Origin: CAZCAC01 sp964496575
GTDB taxonomy: Bacteria > Planctomycetota > UBA1135 > GCA-002686595
Assembly (NCBI GenBank): GCA_964496575.1
Contig: CAZCAC010000007.1
Location: 1-64,000 of the forward strand
DNA length: 64,000 nucleotides
Direction: 5' to 3'
Below the pieces are notes generated by a model. It made no database searches. It was not told the DNA's origin and saw only the letters and a list, made by a program, of their open reading frames with translations. Numbering within the stretch: the stretch's first letter is position 1; the number at the start of each line of letters is the position of its first letter. Shown one piece after another: positions 1 through 8,611 of this stretch. Position numbers and translations under genes: made by a program.

Positions 1-39
1 TTCTCAGCTGCCAGCCCCGCTGCTTTCTGATACCTATCT

Positions 40-110
40 GTTCTTGTTTCCGATCTCCGCGATCTCCCCGAATCCACCGCGATCTCTGCGTTGAACCACC
101 GCGGCCTCTG
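40..110. repeat. Degenerate dispersed intergenic repeat (CTCTGCG / GAACCACC type)
   Basis: This short stretch after the PDZ gene is built from near-repeats of CGATCTC with the words CTCTGCG and GAACCACCGCGG. The last word recurs at about 11059-11070. Repeats of this flavour are common between genes in several bacterial phyla. Nothing in it looks coding. The assignment rests on word similarity only. Confidence 0.3.
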
Positions 111-125
111 CCTCCTCCGCGCCCC

Positions 126-1442
126 TCACTCGTCCTTGGCGCCCCCCACCGACAGGTGCAGCACGGCCGTCGCCCGTGGCGCCCAGATGAGCGTGCGCTC
201 GCGGCCGGTCCGGTCGATGATCTTGACCTCGACCTCGTCGCCCCGGCGCTCGGACATGATCCGGCTGATCTCCTCGACGCCGCAGAGCGGCTCACCGCAC
301 AGCTCGACGAGGATGTCGCCGCGCTCCAGACCGAGCTCGGAGGCGATGGTGCCGTGCTCGCGGTATTCGATGCGCAAGCCGACTCCCGGGCCGAGGTAGT
401 TCTCGATCTCCTCCTCGGAGGAGACGGGCGTGCACTTCACGCCGAGGATGTCGGTCGGGATCTCGACCTTCCGGCCATGCGGGGCCAGGCTCCACGGATC
501 CCCGCTCCGGCCCGGCGGAATGACTCCCGGCGGCAGGGTCCCCGACTCGCTGCGAAAAAGCGTCGCCTTGCCCGTGCCCCACGTGAGCCGGGTGCCGGGG
601 GCGGGGGGCTCGAGCGCGAGATGAACCAGGAAGGGGACCTGGTGCCGCAGCTCGGGGTGTTCGGTGAGGAGCACGTCCAGGGTCTCCGCCGCGTACTCGA
701 AGGAGCGACGCCGCTGCCCGGTGTGATCCTCGATGCGCAGCGCCACCCCCTCCAGCAGCACCTCGAGCCTGAACTCGCGCAGCGTCTGGATCCGTGAGAT
801 GTGCGGTCGCTGCGGAAACGCGAAGATGCGCGGAGCGTACAGGCTGCGAACGCCGGGCGCGTCGAAGGGCGCCTCGGCGACGACGTCGATGTTGCGCAGC
901 GATTCCGTCTCGACGATGGGGTCGAGCGCGGGCGGAGCGTCGACGCGCGGTGCATCGAGGGGCGACACCGACTCCTGCGCCGCCTCCGACCCGCCGATCC
1001 CGCGCAGGAGAACCCAGCGCGGATTGTCGCAGTGGAGCGCGGCTTCGCGCTTCAGCTCGCGCAGGGCGAGGCGCGCGGTCCAGGCGAGCTCGGGCGCGGT
1101 CGGATCGACCGCCCACGACTCCAGCGCCAGGCACGCCGCTCGGTTTCCCCCCGCCAGGGAGAGCAACTCGCCGTAGGCGATCTCCCGCGCGTCGATGTCG
1201 GAGTCGGAGAGACGCTCGCTCCAGTGCTTCGCGTCGAAACCGTCGGTGACCACCAAGCTCAGCACCTGCTCGCCCTGCCGCGCCTTCACACAGTGCACCT
1301 CGCACCGAATCCCGCCGGTGGCCGAATCCTCCTCGCGTGAGCCCGGCTCCTGTCCGAGGGCGGCGGCCCCCAGCGACAGCAGAGCTCCCAGGCCGAGCGG
1401 GACCGCCGGCCACAGCGCGCTCCATCGGTTGGGGGTCTTCAC
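126..1442 (-). CDS. Exported PDZ-domain protein, third gene of the ECF sigma operon
   Basis: This is a 438-aa protein with an N-terminal signal peptide: a hydrophobic run at residues about 10-31, ending near AALGQ. The middle has no recognised domain, though residues 75-135 are Ala/Leu-rich and helical. Residues about 350-425 carry a PDZ-like module with ERGDILVELCGEPL followed by ISRIMSERRGDEVEVKI, which is the usual PDZ core. No protease domain is present, so it probably binds peptides or acts as a periplasmic sensor or scaffold. It lies 53 bp after the anti-sigma gene on the same strand, so it may feed envelope signals to that pair. That role is inference from context. Confidence 0.8.
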   Translation of the reverse strand: MKTPNRWSALWPAVPLGLGALLSLGAAALGQEPGSREEDSATGGIRCEVHCVKARQGEQVLSLVVTDGFDAKHWSERLSDSDIDAREIAYGELLSLAGGNRAACLALESWAVDPTAPELAWTARLALRELKREAALHCDNPRWVLLRGIGGSEAAQESVSPLDAPRVDAPPALDPIVETESLRNIDVVAEAPFDAPGVRSLYAPRIFAFPQRPHISRIQTLREFRLEVLLEGVALRIEDHTGQRRRSFEYAAETLDVLLTEHPELRHQVPFLVHLALEPPAPGTRLTWGTGKATLFRSESGTLPPGVIPPGRSGDPWSLAPHGRKVEIPTDILGVKCTPVSSEEEIENYLGPGVGLRIEYREHGTIASELGLERGDILVELCGEPLCGVEEISRIMSERRGDEVEVKIIDRTGRERTLIWAPRATAVLHLSVGGAKDE

Positions 1443-1495
1443 GGTTCGAGTGAGGGAAGGGGTTCTAGCGGAGTCGGTCGGTCGGACGCTCGAGG

Positions 1496-2218
1496 TCAGT
1501 GCACCCCGTCACGGCGCCGCTTGGACTCGCCGTGCATGCCCGCGGCACCGTCGCGGGACCCACGCTGCAATCGGGGATCGAGAATCACCTCGCCGCCCCA
1601 GATCAGGGCCTCGCTCCGCAGCGACTCGTCGCCGGAGGGCACCGGCTTCAGTGAGACTCCCGGACGCGGCGTCTCGACCCGCTCGGCGATCGGATCGCCG
1701 GTCGCCGGGCCATCGTCGAGGACGACCTCGTCGATCGGGCCTCCGCCACCCGGGTGCACACCGGGGGCCTCGCCAGGGGAGACACTGCCCAGGCGGTCGG
1801 TCAGCATGCCGAGCACGAAGAGCGCCGCGGCGGCCGCCGCCAGGGGGAGGATCCGCAGCAGGCGACCTCGCCGGACGGGGCGAGCCGCGGTCGGCTCGGT
1901 GCCCCTGGGTCCGGTCGCCCCCGTCGGAGCTGTCCCGCCCTCCTCCACGAGAATCCCCTCGGCCACGAGAGTCCCCTCTGCGATCAAGGCAGAGCGGATC
2001 CCCGGCCAGTGCGACGGGCAGGACGCCTCGATCTGCGGGTTCCCGAGATGGTCCCGCAGGGCGCCACGTGCCTCGTTCGCTCGACTCAGGTTCTCCCGGC
2101 ACGCCGAACACTGTCCCAGGTGCCGTTCCAGCCGTTCGAGGGCCGGCGACTCGAGGTCGCCGCCCACGTAGAGCGGAATCTCGCCCTGGACTTCAGCGCA
2201 GTTGGAGGAGGTGGACAT
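1496..2218 (-). CDS. Zinc-finger anti-sigma factor with one transmembrane segment
   Basis: This 240-aa protein begins with a zf-HC2 anti-sigma domain. Its metal ligands are visible as H33-x3-C37-x2-C40, with C7 upstream. A Pro/Gly/Thr-rich linker follows, then one transmembrane segment at about residues 120-140 (LPLAAAAAALFVLGMLTD), and an extracytoplasmic tail of about 100 residues. Members of this family hold their ECF sigma factor at the membrane until a signal arrives. The ATG at 2218 was chosen because it begins just before the zinc-finger domain; an open frame continues upstream into the sigma gene. The gene starts 17 bp after the sigma gene stop. Confidence 0.85.
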   Translation of the reverse strand: MSTSSNCAEVQGEIPLYVGGDLESPALERLERHLGQCSACRENLSRANEARGALRDHLGNPQIEASCPSHWPGIRSALIAEGTLVAEGILVEEGGTAPTGATGPRGTEPTAARPVRRGRLLRILPLAAAAAALFVLGMLTDRLGSVSPGEAPGVHPGGGGPIDEVVLDDGPATGDPIAERVETPRPGVSLKPVPSGDESLRSEALIWGGEVILDPRLQRGSRDGAAGMHGESKRRRDGVH

Positions 2219-2235
2219 GGTTGAAAATGCTTCGC

Positions 2236-2907
2236 TTATCTGTCGCCCCGGACCTCTCCGGTGGCATTCGGGGGTACGGAGGGGGCCCCGGAAGTGTTGG
2301 CGCCAGTTCCCGAGTCCTCGACCCGGCGCCGCCGCTCCCACTCTTCCTGGAACAGCTTTCGCCCCCGGTGCAGCCTCCAGCGCACCGTGACGTGGGTCGC
2401 CCCGACGATCTCGGCGATCTCGTTGCAGGGCAGGCCTTCCAGCTCCCTCAGGACGAGGGCCGACTGGAAGTGCGGCGCCAGCGTCTCCAGGCAGGAGCGT
2501 ACCTCATCCACCGTCTCTTCGCGCTCCAGGGCCTCCGAGGGGGCCTCCAGGCGGGGGTCGACGAGCTCCGGGTCGGGCTCCTCCTCGTCCTGGCCGGTGG
2601 TGGAAAAGGTCGGACGACGCTTGCGGAGGTGGTCGATCGCCAGGTTGGTGACGATCCGGTAGAGCCAGGTGCTGAAGGCGTGGGAGAAATCGAAACGGTC
2701 CAGGCTCCGGAAAACGCGAAGGAAAGCGTCCTGGACCAGATCGGAGGCGTCCTCGTTGCTGGGGACGAGGTTGCGGGCCACCCGCCAGGCCCGGCGCTCG
2801 TGGCGCGCCACGAGGTCGGCGAAGGCGGACTCCTCCCCCGCTTGCGCGCGCCGGATCAGCTCGTGATCCAGCCGCCGGTCGGGGGCGTCTGCTGAAGACT
2901 CGTCCAT
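2236..2907 (-). CDS. ECF-type RNA polymerase sigma factor
   Basis: This is a 223-aa sigma-70 family protein with the short ECF layout. Region 2 lies around residues 40-105, with DASDLVQDAFLRVFRSLDRF and FSTWLYRIVTNLAIDHLRKR. Region 4 is near the C-terminus, with LRELEGLPCNEIAEIVG followed by a VRWRLHRGRKLF recognition helix. It directs RNA polymerase to its own promoter set. It heads an operon with its anti-sigma factor and a PDZ protein, the usual autoregulated arrangement. A GTG at 2928 would add seven residues. The ATG at 2907 was preferred, but neither start has a clear Shine-Dalgarno sequence. Confidence 0.9.
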   Translation of the reverse strand: MDESSADAPDRRLDHELIRRAQAGEESAFADLVARHERRAWRVARNLVPSNEDASDLVQDAFLRVFRSLDRFDFSHAFSTWLYRIVTNLAIDHLRKRRPTFSTTGQDEEEPDPELVDPRLEAPSEALEREETVDEVRSCLETLAPHFQSALVLRELEGLPCNEIAEIVGATHVTVRWRLHRGRKLFQEEWERRRRVEDSGTGANTSGAPSVPPNATGEVRGDR

Positions 2908-2950
2908 GGGATCGATGGCACCGGACACATCCTACGCATCGGCCGCGGGC

Positions 2951-3100
2951 AAGTTGGGTATTAGCAGTTAGCTGTTGGTAGTCGGCGATTCGCACCCGGT
3001 CGGTCTCGGCCCGCGGAAGCGGCGTCGCGGTCGACATCTGCCACTTTGGCAGCCTTCCCCCTCACAGGTCGGGGCCAATAGCTGGAAGCTAGTAGCTGAC
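2951..3100. repeat. Intergenic segment with two AGCTA/TAGCTG-type repeat fragments
   Basis: Two short stretches, at about 2961-2990 and 3075-3100, are rich in the words TAGC, AGCTG and TTAGC. They flank the end of accA and the start of the sigma gene. Such AGCTAACAGC-like words are a common class of short dispersed intergenic repeat. The second fragment runs into the accA stop codon. No coding signal is seen. Confidence 0.3.
3038..3052. promoter_or_regulatory. Perfect inverted repeat CTGCCA-N3-TGGCAG, possible operator
   Basis: The 15-base sequence has perfect 6-bp arms around a CTT spacer. It lies about 130 bp upstream of the sigma-factor start and 37 bp downstream of the accA stop, both on the minus strand. 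Its size and symmetry fit a repressor or activator dimer site. It could also form a weak hairpin. No regulator can be assigned from the sequence. Confidence 0.35.
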
Positions 3101-4051
3101 CTTCGGGAATCGCCCCTCGATCTCGCCGGCGTTGCGGAACTTCAGCCTCCGCTGCTCGAGGAGCTCGTCGATCGGAACGGGGGCGAGGGCGGCGAGCTCC
3201 CGGAGGATCGTCGCCCGCATCTCGGCGAAGGTCGCCTCGCGGTCGCGGTGCGCGCCCCCCACCGGCTCCGGGATCACCCCGTCGACCAGCTTCAGCTCGG
3301 TGAGATCCTGCGAGGTGAGCCGCAGCGCCGCGGCGGCGTCCGCCATGCGGGCGCCGTCCTTCCAGAGGATCGCCGCGCACCCCTCGGGGCTGATCACCGA
3401 ATAGTAGGAGTACTCCATCATCAGCACGCGGTCGCCGATGCCGATGCCGAGCGCGCCGCCGGAGCCCCCCTCGCCGATCACGATCACCACGATCGGGACG
3501 CGGATGCCGAACATCTCGAGGATGTTCTCGGCGATCGCCTCCGCCTGGCCGCGCTCCTCGGCGCCGATCCCCGGGTAGGCGCCCGGCGTGTTGATCATGG
3601 TCACGATCGGCAGGCGCATCTTCTCCGCCAGCCGCATCTTGCGCAGCGCCTTGCGGTACCCCTCGGGGTGGGCGCTGCCGAAGTTGCACTTGATCCGCTC
3701 GCGCGTGTCGCGTCCCTTGCGGTGGCCGATCAGCATGAAGCGCGTGTCCTCGATCCGCGCCAGGCCACACATCACCGCCTGGTCGTTGCCGAACGCCTTG
3801 TCGCCGTGCAGCTCGACGAACTCGTCTAGCACGTTGCGGACGTAGTCGCCGGCCACCGGCCGCTCGGGGTGCCGCGCGACCGCCACCCGGTCCCAGGCGG
3901 TGAGGTCGGAGTACGTCGCCTCGATCGCCTTCTCCAGGCGACCGGTGAGGGTCTCGATCTCCTCGCTGAGGTCGAGCTTGGTGCGCTCGGAGAGCTCCTT
4001 CAGCTCGACCAGCTGCGACTCGAGTTCCTGGATCTCGCTCTCGAAGTTCAT
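3089..4051 (-). CDS. accA: Acetyl-CoA carboxylase carboxyltransferase subunit alpha
   Basis: This 320-aa protein matches the usual AccA length (about 320). It has the N-terminal helical segment (ESEIQELESQLVELKELSER) and the crotonase-fold core with the family motif NTPGAYPGIGAEERGQAEAI. It also has the glycine-rich GEGGSGGALGIGIGDRV and the YSYYSVISPEGCAAILW active-site segment. With AccD it transfers the carboxyl group from carboxybiotin to acetyl-CoA, making malonyl-CoA for fatty acid synthesis. The ATG at 4051 gives the canonical N-terminus; the frame is open further upstream but that part is not AccA-like. It is divergent from purL, with 258 bp between the two starts. Confidence 0.96.
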   Translation of the reverse strand: MNFESEIQELESQLVELKELSERTKLDLSEEIETLTGRLEKAIEATYSDLTAWDRVAVARHPERPVAGDYVRNVLDEFVELHGDKAFGNDQAVMCGLARIEDTRFMLIGHRKGRDTRERIKCNFGSAHPEGYRKALRKMRLAEKMRLPIVTMINTPGAYPGIGAEERGQAEAIAENILEMFGIRVPIVVIVIGEGGSGGALGIGIGDRVLMMEYSYYSVISPEGCAAILWKDGARMADAAAALRLTSQDLTELKLVDGVIPEPVGGAHRDREATFAEMRATILRELAALAPVPIDELLEQRRLKFRNAGEIEGRFPKVSY

Positions 4052-4309
4052 CCGCGACTCTGGCACGTTCGGTCCTCTGGTGGCCGTCCGGGCCGTTTCG
4101 CCGGCGCCGGACCTCCCGGTGACCGCCCGTCGGCACCGAGAACGGAGCATGTTCCCGGAGGTTGGCCTCCGGCGCAAGGACCAACAGGGGAGCTTTGCCC
4201 GTCTCCGCCCTCCGCCCCGCTGGATCGCGCCGGAACGCCAGCTATCATCGGCCCGCGGCGCCCCTCCCCTCCCCGGCCCCTCCGTCGGCCACGTCCCCGC
4301 GAGCCCCGA

Positions 4310-7249
4310 ATGGCCTCTCCAACCTCGACCCCCACCGAGCTCCCCGACATCGCCGGACTCCCCGACGCCTGGCGCGTCGAGATCTTCAGAGAGAAGCCGG
4401 TCGACGACCCCGACGGCGCCCACCTCCTCGAGGCGGCCCGCGAGCTCGGGATCGAGAGCCTCGCCAGCGCGCGGATGGGGCGCGGCTTCCTGCTGCCCCC
4501 CGAGCTCTCCCGCGGGACGGTCGAGGCGATCGTCGAGGAGCTATTGCGCGACCCGCTCCTCGACTCCATGCACCTGTTCGCCCCGCGGGAGCAGCCCCCC
4601 GAAGGTCCCTCGCGGCGCGTGCTGGTGGCGCGCAAGCCCGGAGTGATGGACCCGGTCGCCCTGACCGTCGAGCGCTGCCTCCGCCGGACGCGCCTCGTCG
4701 AGGAGGACGCTCCCCTCTTCGTCTCCACCTTCCGCGCCTGGGAGCTCGAGGGAGAGCTCACCGACGAGGAGGTGACACGCATCGCGCTGACCCTGCTCGC
4801 CAACGACACCATCGAGGAGGTGGCGATCGACAGCGAGTCCCTCTTCTACGGCCAGCCCGCCTCGGGGCCGCAGCACGCCCGGGTCGAGGTCCCGCTGCGC
4901 GAGGCGGACGAGGCGACGCTCCGGAAGACCAGCGAGGAGGGCGTGCTCAGCCTGAACCTCGTCGAGATGCTCGAGATCCAGAAGCACTACCGCGCGGAAG
5001 GGCGCGAGCCCACCGTGTGCGAGCTGGAGACGCTCGCGCAGACCTGGAGCGAGCACTGCAAGCACAAGACCTTCGCCGGCGCGGTCGACTTCGACGGGCG
5101 GCACTTCGACAACCTCCTCAAGGAGACGATCAAGCACGCCACCGAGACGCTCGACCTGCCGTGGTGCATCAGCGTCTTCCACGACAACGCGGGGATCATC
5201 GAGTTCGATGCGGGGTGGGACGTCTGCTTCAAGGTCGAGACGCACAACCACCCGAGCGCCATCGATCCCTACGGCGGCGCCGGCACCGGAATCGGCGGCG
5301 TGATCCGCGACATCCTCGGAGTGGGCCTCGGCGCCAAGCCGATCGCGGGCACCGACTCCTTCTTCGTCGGCCCCGCCGACCTGCCCGCCGAGCGGCTGCC
5401 GCCCGGGTGCATGCACCCGCGGCGGATCCTGCGCGGCGTGGTCGCCGGCGTGCGCGACTACGGCAACCGCATGGGGATCCCGACGGTGAATGGCGGGGTC
5501 TGGTTCGACGAGGGCTACGTCGCCAACCCGCTGGTCTTCGCCGGCACGGTCGGCATCCTCCCGCGCGAGTGCGCGCACAAGCAGGTGCATCCCGGCGACG
5601 TCGTCCTCCTGGTCGGCGGTCGCACCGGGCGCGACGGGATCCACGGCGCGACCTTCTCCTCCGCGGAGCTGCACGAGGAGTCGGAGACGGTCTCCTCCGC
5701 CGCCGTGCAGATCGGCGATCCGATCACCGAGAAGAGGGTGCTCGACGCCCAGCTGCAGGCGCGCGATGCGGGGCTCTACCGCGCGGTGACCGACTGCGGC
5801 GCCGGCGGGCTCTCCTCGGCAGTCGGCGAGATGGGCGAGGAGTGCGGGGCCGAGGTGGAGCTCTCCACCGTCCCGCTCAAGTACCCGGGGCTCACGCCGG
5901 AGGAGATCTGGATCAGCGAGGCGCAGGAGCGAATGGTTCTCGCCGTGCCGCCGGAGAAGCTCGAGGCCTGCATCGCGGTCTTCGCGGCGGAGGACGTCGA
6001 GGCGACCGCGGTCGGGACCTTCACCGACACGGGCCGGCTGGTGCTGCGCTACCAGGACACGCTCGTCGGCGACCTCGACATGGAGTTCCTGCACCACGGC
6101 ACGCCCAAGCCGAGGCGACGGGCGAGCTGGTCGCCGCCAGGGCACGCCGACCCCGGCGTGCCCGCGTGCGAGGACGTCGGCGCCACCCTGCGCGCGCTGC
6201 TCGCCGCGCCGAACACCGCCAGCAAGGAGTGGATCGTGCGCCAGTACGACCACGAGGTGCAGGGGCTCGCGGTCGAGGGCCCGATGGTCGGCGTGAACGG
6301 CGACGGTCCTGGGGACGGCTCGGTGCTGAGGCCGCTGGAGGGCTCGCTCAGGGGGATCGCGATCACCTGCGGCGCGAGCTCGCGCTACGGACGACTCGAC
6401 CCGGGGCGCATGGCGGCGGCGGCGATCGACGAGGCGCTGCGCAACGCGGTGGCGGTCGGCGGCGATCCCGCGCGCTGCGCGATCCTCGACAACTTCGCCT
6501 GGGGCAACTGCGACAAGCCCGATCGGCTCGGCGCGCTGGTGCTCGCGGCGGAGGCGTGCCGCGACGCGGCGCTCGCCTACCGCACGCCGTTCATCTCCGG
6601 CAAGGACAGCCTCAACAACGAGTACCGCGTCGGGGGGAAGAGCATCCCGATCCCGCCGACGCTGGTCATCTCCGCGCTGGCGATGGTGCCCGACGTCCGG
6701 CGGAGCGTCACGATCGACCTGAAGAGCGCGGGCAACCTCTGCTTCCAGGTCGGCCTGACTCGCGCGGAGGTGGGCGGGTCCGAGTACCTCGCCCTGCGCG
6801 GCACGGAAGGCGGGGTCGTTCCGGCTCCCGACCTCGAGACGGCGCCCGCGCTCCTCGCCGCCCTGCACGGAGCGATCGCCGCGGGGCTGGTGCAATCATG
6901 CCACGACCTCTCCGAGGGCGGGCTGGCGGTCGCGGCGGCCGAGAGCGCGTTCGCCGGCGGCCTGGGGCTCGACCTCGACCTCGCCCGCATCCCCTGCGAG
7001 CCGCTCGGGGAGGGCGCCGATCCCGACGCGACCGCGCTCTTCTCCGAGTCGACGACCCGCTTCCTGGTGGAGATCGCTCCCGAGGACCAGGGCGCGTTCG
7101 AGGCGGCCCTGGGCGAGCACCCCTTCGCCCTGGTCGGGCGCGTGCGCGCCGATCGACTCCTGGAGATCCGCGGCGCCCAAGGTGGCTTGCTCGCCTCCCT
7201 CGAGCTCGACGAGCTCTCCTCCGCCCACCAGAGCTCCTTCCAAGGCTAG
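4310..7249 (+). CDS. purL: Phosphoribosylformylglycinamidine synthase, synthetase subunit with fused PurS-like N-terminus
   Basis: This 979-aa enzyme makes FGAM from FGAR, ATP and glutamine in purine synthesis. Residues 1 to about 190 hold two PurS-like units (WRVEIFREKPVDDPDG and VLVARKPGVMDPVALT each begin one), like the N-terminal domain of the long proteobacterial PurL. The synthetase halves follow, with the signature WSEHCKHKTF and the ATP/FGAR motifs VETHNHPSAIDPYGGAGTG and DCGAGGLSSAVGEMGEECG. A second AIRS-like half contains FISGKDSLNNEY and SCHDLSEGGLAVAAAE. The glutaminase domain of long PurL is missing and is supplied by purQ, 3 bp downstream. The ATG at 4310 was chosen because homology begins there; the open frame upstream is a shadow of accA. 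Confidence 0.95.
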   Translation: MASPTSTPTELPDIAGLPDAWRVEIFREKPVDDPDGAHLLEAARELGIESLASARMGRGFLLPPELSRGTVEAIVEELLRDPLLDSMHLFAPREQPPEGPSRRVLVARKPGVMDPVALTVERCLRRTRLVEEDAPLFVSTFRAWELEGELTDEEVTRIALTLLANDTIEEVAIDSESLFYGQPASGPQHARVEVPLREADEATLRKTSEEGVLSLNLVEMLEIQKHYRAEGREPTVCELETLAQTWSEHCKHKTFAGAVDFDGRHFDNLLKETIKHATETLDLPWCISVFHDNAGIIEFDAGWDVCFKVETHNHPSAIDPYGGAGTGIGGVIRDILGVGLGAKPIAGTDSFFVGPADLPAERLPPGCMHPRRILRGVVAGVRDYGNRMGIPTVNGGVWFDEGYVANPLVFAGTVGILPRECAHKQVHPGDVVLLVGGRTGRDGIHGATFSSAELHEESETVSSAAVQIGDPITEKRVLDAQLQARDAGLYRAVTDCGAGGLSSAVGEMGEECGAEVELSTVPLKYPGLTPEEIWISEAQERMVLAVPPEKLEACIAVFAAEDVEATAVGTFTDTGRLVLRYQDTLVGDLDMEFLHHGTPKPRRRASWSPPGHADPGVPACEDVGATLRALLAAPNTASKEWIVRQYDHEVQGLAVEGPMVGVNGDGPGDGSVLRPLEGSLRGIAITCGASSRYGRLDPGRMAAAAIDEALRNAVAVGGDPARCAILDNFAWGNCDKPDRLGALVLAAEACRDAALAYRTPFISGKDSLNNEYRVGGKSIPIPPTLVISALAMVPDVRRSVTIDLKSAGNLCFQVGLTRAEVGGSEYLALRGTEGGVVPAPDLETAPALLAALHGAIAAGLVQSCHDLSEGGLAVAAAESAFAGGLGLDLDLARIPCEPLGEGADPDATALFSESTTRFLVEIAPEDQGAFEAALGEHPFALVGRVRADRLLEIRGAQGGLLASLELDELSSAHQSSFQG

Positions 7250-7252
7250 CCG

Positions 7253-8044
7253 ATGAGCACCCCCCGAGCCCTGATCCTGCGAACCGCCGGCACCAACTGC
7301 GACGCGGAGACCGAACGCGCCTTGCGCCTGGCGGGAGCCGAGACCGAGCTCTTGCACTGGAACCGGCTGCTCGCCAACCCTGGCGCGCTGAGCCGCGCGG
7401 AGATCGTCGTCTTCCCCGGCGGCTTCAGCTACGGCGACGACGTCGCCGCCGGGCGCGTCTTCGGCCTGGAGCTGCGCCGGGGCCTCGCCGACGCTCTCGG
7501 CGCCCACGTCGAGCGCGGCGGCGTGATCCTCGGCGTCTGCAACGGCTTCCAGATCCTGGTCGAGTCGGGGCTGCTCGATTCGCAGCCCGAGGGCGAGGAG
7601 CGCGACATCGCCCTGACGAACAACGAGTCGAACCACTTCGAGTGCCGCTGGGTGACCCTCGAGTCGGTCGATTGCGCCTGTCCCTGGATCGTCGCCGGCG
7701 AGACGATGCCCGTCCCTGTCGCGCACGCCGAGGGTCGCTTCGCGGTGAAGAGCCAGGCGACGCTGGAGCGACTGATCGCGAACCGGCAGGTCGCCCTGCG
7801 TTACGTCGATCCCGGCGGGGGCGAGGCCGCCCCGTACCCGCAGAACCCCAACGGCTCGGCGTTCGACATCGCCGGCATCTGCGACCGGAGCGGTCGGGTG
7901 CTGGGGCTGATGCCGCACCCGGAGCGGAACCTCGATCCGTGGCAGCACCCGCTCTGGCGGCGAATGGGTCATCGAAGCGAGGGCGAGGGGATCGCCTTCT
8001 ACCGCCGACTGGTCGAGACCGCGGCCGCGACGCCGGTTTGCTGA
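7253..8044 (+). CDS. purQ: Phosphoribosylformylglycinamidine synthase, glutaminase subunit
   Basis: This 263-aa class I glutamine amidotransferase releases ammonia from glutamine for PurL. The nucleophile elbow GVCNGFQ places the catalytic cysteine at residue 96. The FPGGFSYGDD motif is near residue 60, and the His/Glu pair lies in LMPHPERNLDPW near residue 224. The gene starts 3 bp after the purL stop, so the two are surely co-transcribed and made in equal amounts. It is slightly longer than the short PurQ of Bacillus type (about 227 aa), in line with the forms that pair with a long N-terminal PurL domain. No PurS gene is needed, since that part is fused to PurL. Confidence 0.96.
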   Translation: MSTPRALILRTAGTNCDAETERALRLAGAETELLHWNRLLANPGALSRAEIVVFPGGFSYGDDVAAGRVFGLELRRGLADALGAHVERGGVILGVCNGFQILVESGLLDSQPEGEERDIALTNNESNHFECRWVTLESVDCACPWIVAGETMPVPVAHAEGRFAVKSQATLERLIANRQVALRYVDPGGGEAAPYPQNPNGSAFDIAGICDRSGRVLGLMPHPERNLDPWQHPLWRRMGHRSEGEGIAFYRRLVETAAATPVC

Positions 8045-8122
8045 TCCCCTGGAATTCGGACGATTTTCGTCGCGGAGCAGGCCTGATTCGCCCTTCCGAA
8101 TTCGGTAGGTTCGGGCCTGAAA

Positions 8123-8139
8123 CGGCGGCGCGGCCGCCG
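8123..8139. terminator. GC hairpin downstream of purQ
   Basis: Seven-base arms CGGCGGC and GCCGCCG enclose a 3-base loop about 80 bp after the purQ stop. There is no T-run on either side, so it would be at best a pause or rho-assisted site. The 177-bp gap shows nothing else clear apart from two copies of GAATTCGG. Confidence 0.3.
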
Positions 8140-8221
8140 GAAGAGTGAAACGCCGGGGAGCGCCCCGGGCCGCGCGTCGGCCCGCCGCCGCCCCGCCCCC
8201 GATTACGATGCCCCACTAGCC

Positions 8222-8611
8222 ATGCGATCGACCGCCCTCCTCGCCGCCATCCTGTGCCTCATCCTGCCCGGCTGCGTCGCCCTGCTCGGCGTCGGAGCGG
8301 GGATCGTCATCAGCCAGGACATCCTCGACAACGAGACCTACGTCGCTCAGCTCCAGGAGGACGTCGACGTCGCCTGGGCGGTGGCCAAGTCCTCGCTCAG
8401 CCACCAGTCGGAGGCGCCGATCGAGATCGAGGACGACCTGCGCACCGCCAGGGGCCTGGTGGACGACGCCGACGTCATCGTCTCGGTCGAGGCCTACGAC
8501 CTGAACCGCTGTCGGATGTCCGTCTCCGCGAGCAAGTACGGCATCAGCAACGGCGAGATCGCCGAGATGGTCTTCGACAAGATTCTCAAGCAGCTGAGAG
8601 ACGGTTCCTGA
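8222..8611 (+). CDS. Small lipoprotein, DUF3568-like
   Basis: This 129-aa protein starts with a lipoprotein signal peptide (LLAAILCLILPGC), with the lipobox cysteine at about residue 18. The mature part has a glycine-rich stretch (LGVGAGIVISQD) and then an alpha/beta pattern, with an acidic segment ending in DDADVIVSVEAYDLNRCR. That layout is like the DUF3568 family of small envelope lipoproteins of unknown role. It lies alone between purQ and the Fur-type gene. A role in envelope maintenance is only a guess. The stop codon lies at the first copy of the downstream 36-bp repeat. Confidence 0.75.
   Translation: MRSTALLAAILCLILPGCVALLGVGAGIVISQDILDNETYVAQLQEDVDVAWAVAKSSLSHQSEAPIEIEDDLRTARGLVDDADVIVSVEAYDLNRCRMSVSASKYGISNGEIAEMVFDKILKQLRDGS

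Noticed and set aside
4541..6895. A 784-residue minus-strand frame opposite purL
   Set aside because: It is a shadow frame on the complement of a well-supported enzyme gene.
4162..8148. A 1328-residue frame overlapping purL and purQ
   Set aside because: It is an Arg-rich shadow in a GC-rich gene; the purL/purQ frame carries all the motifs.
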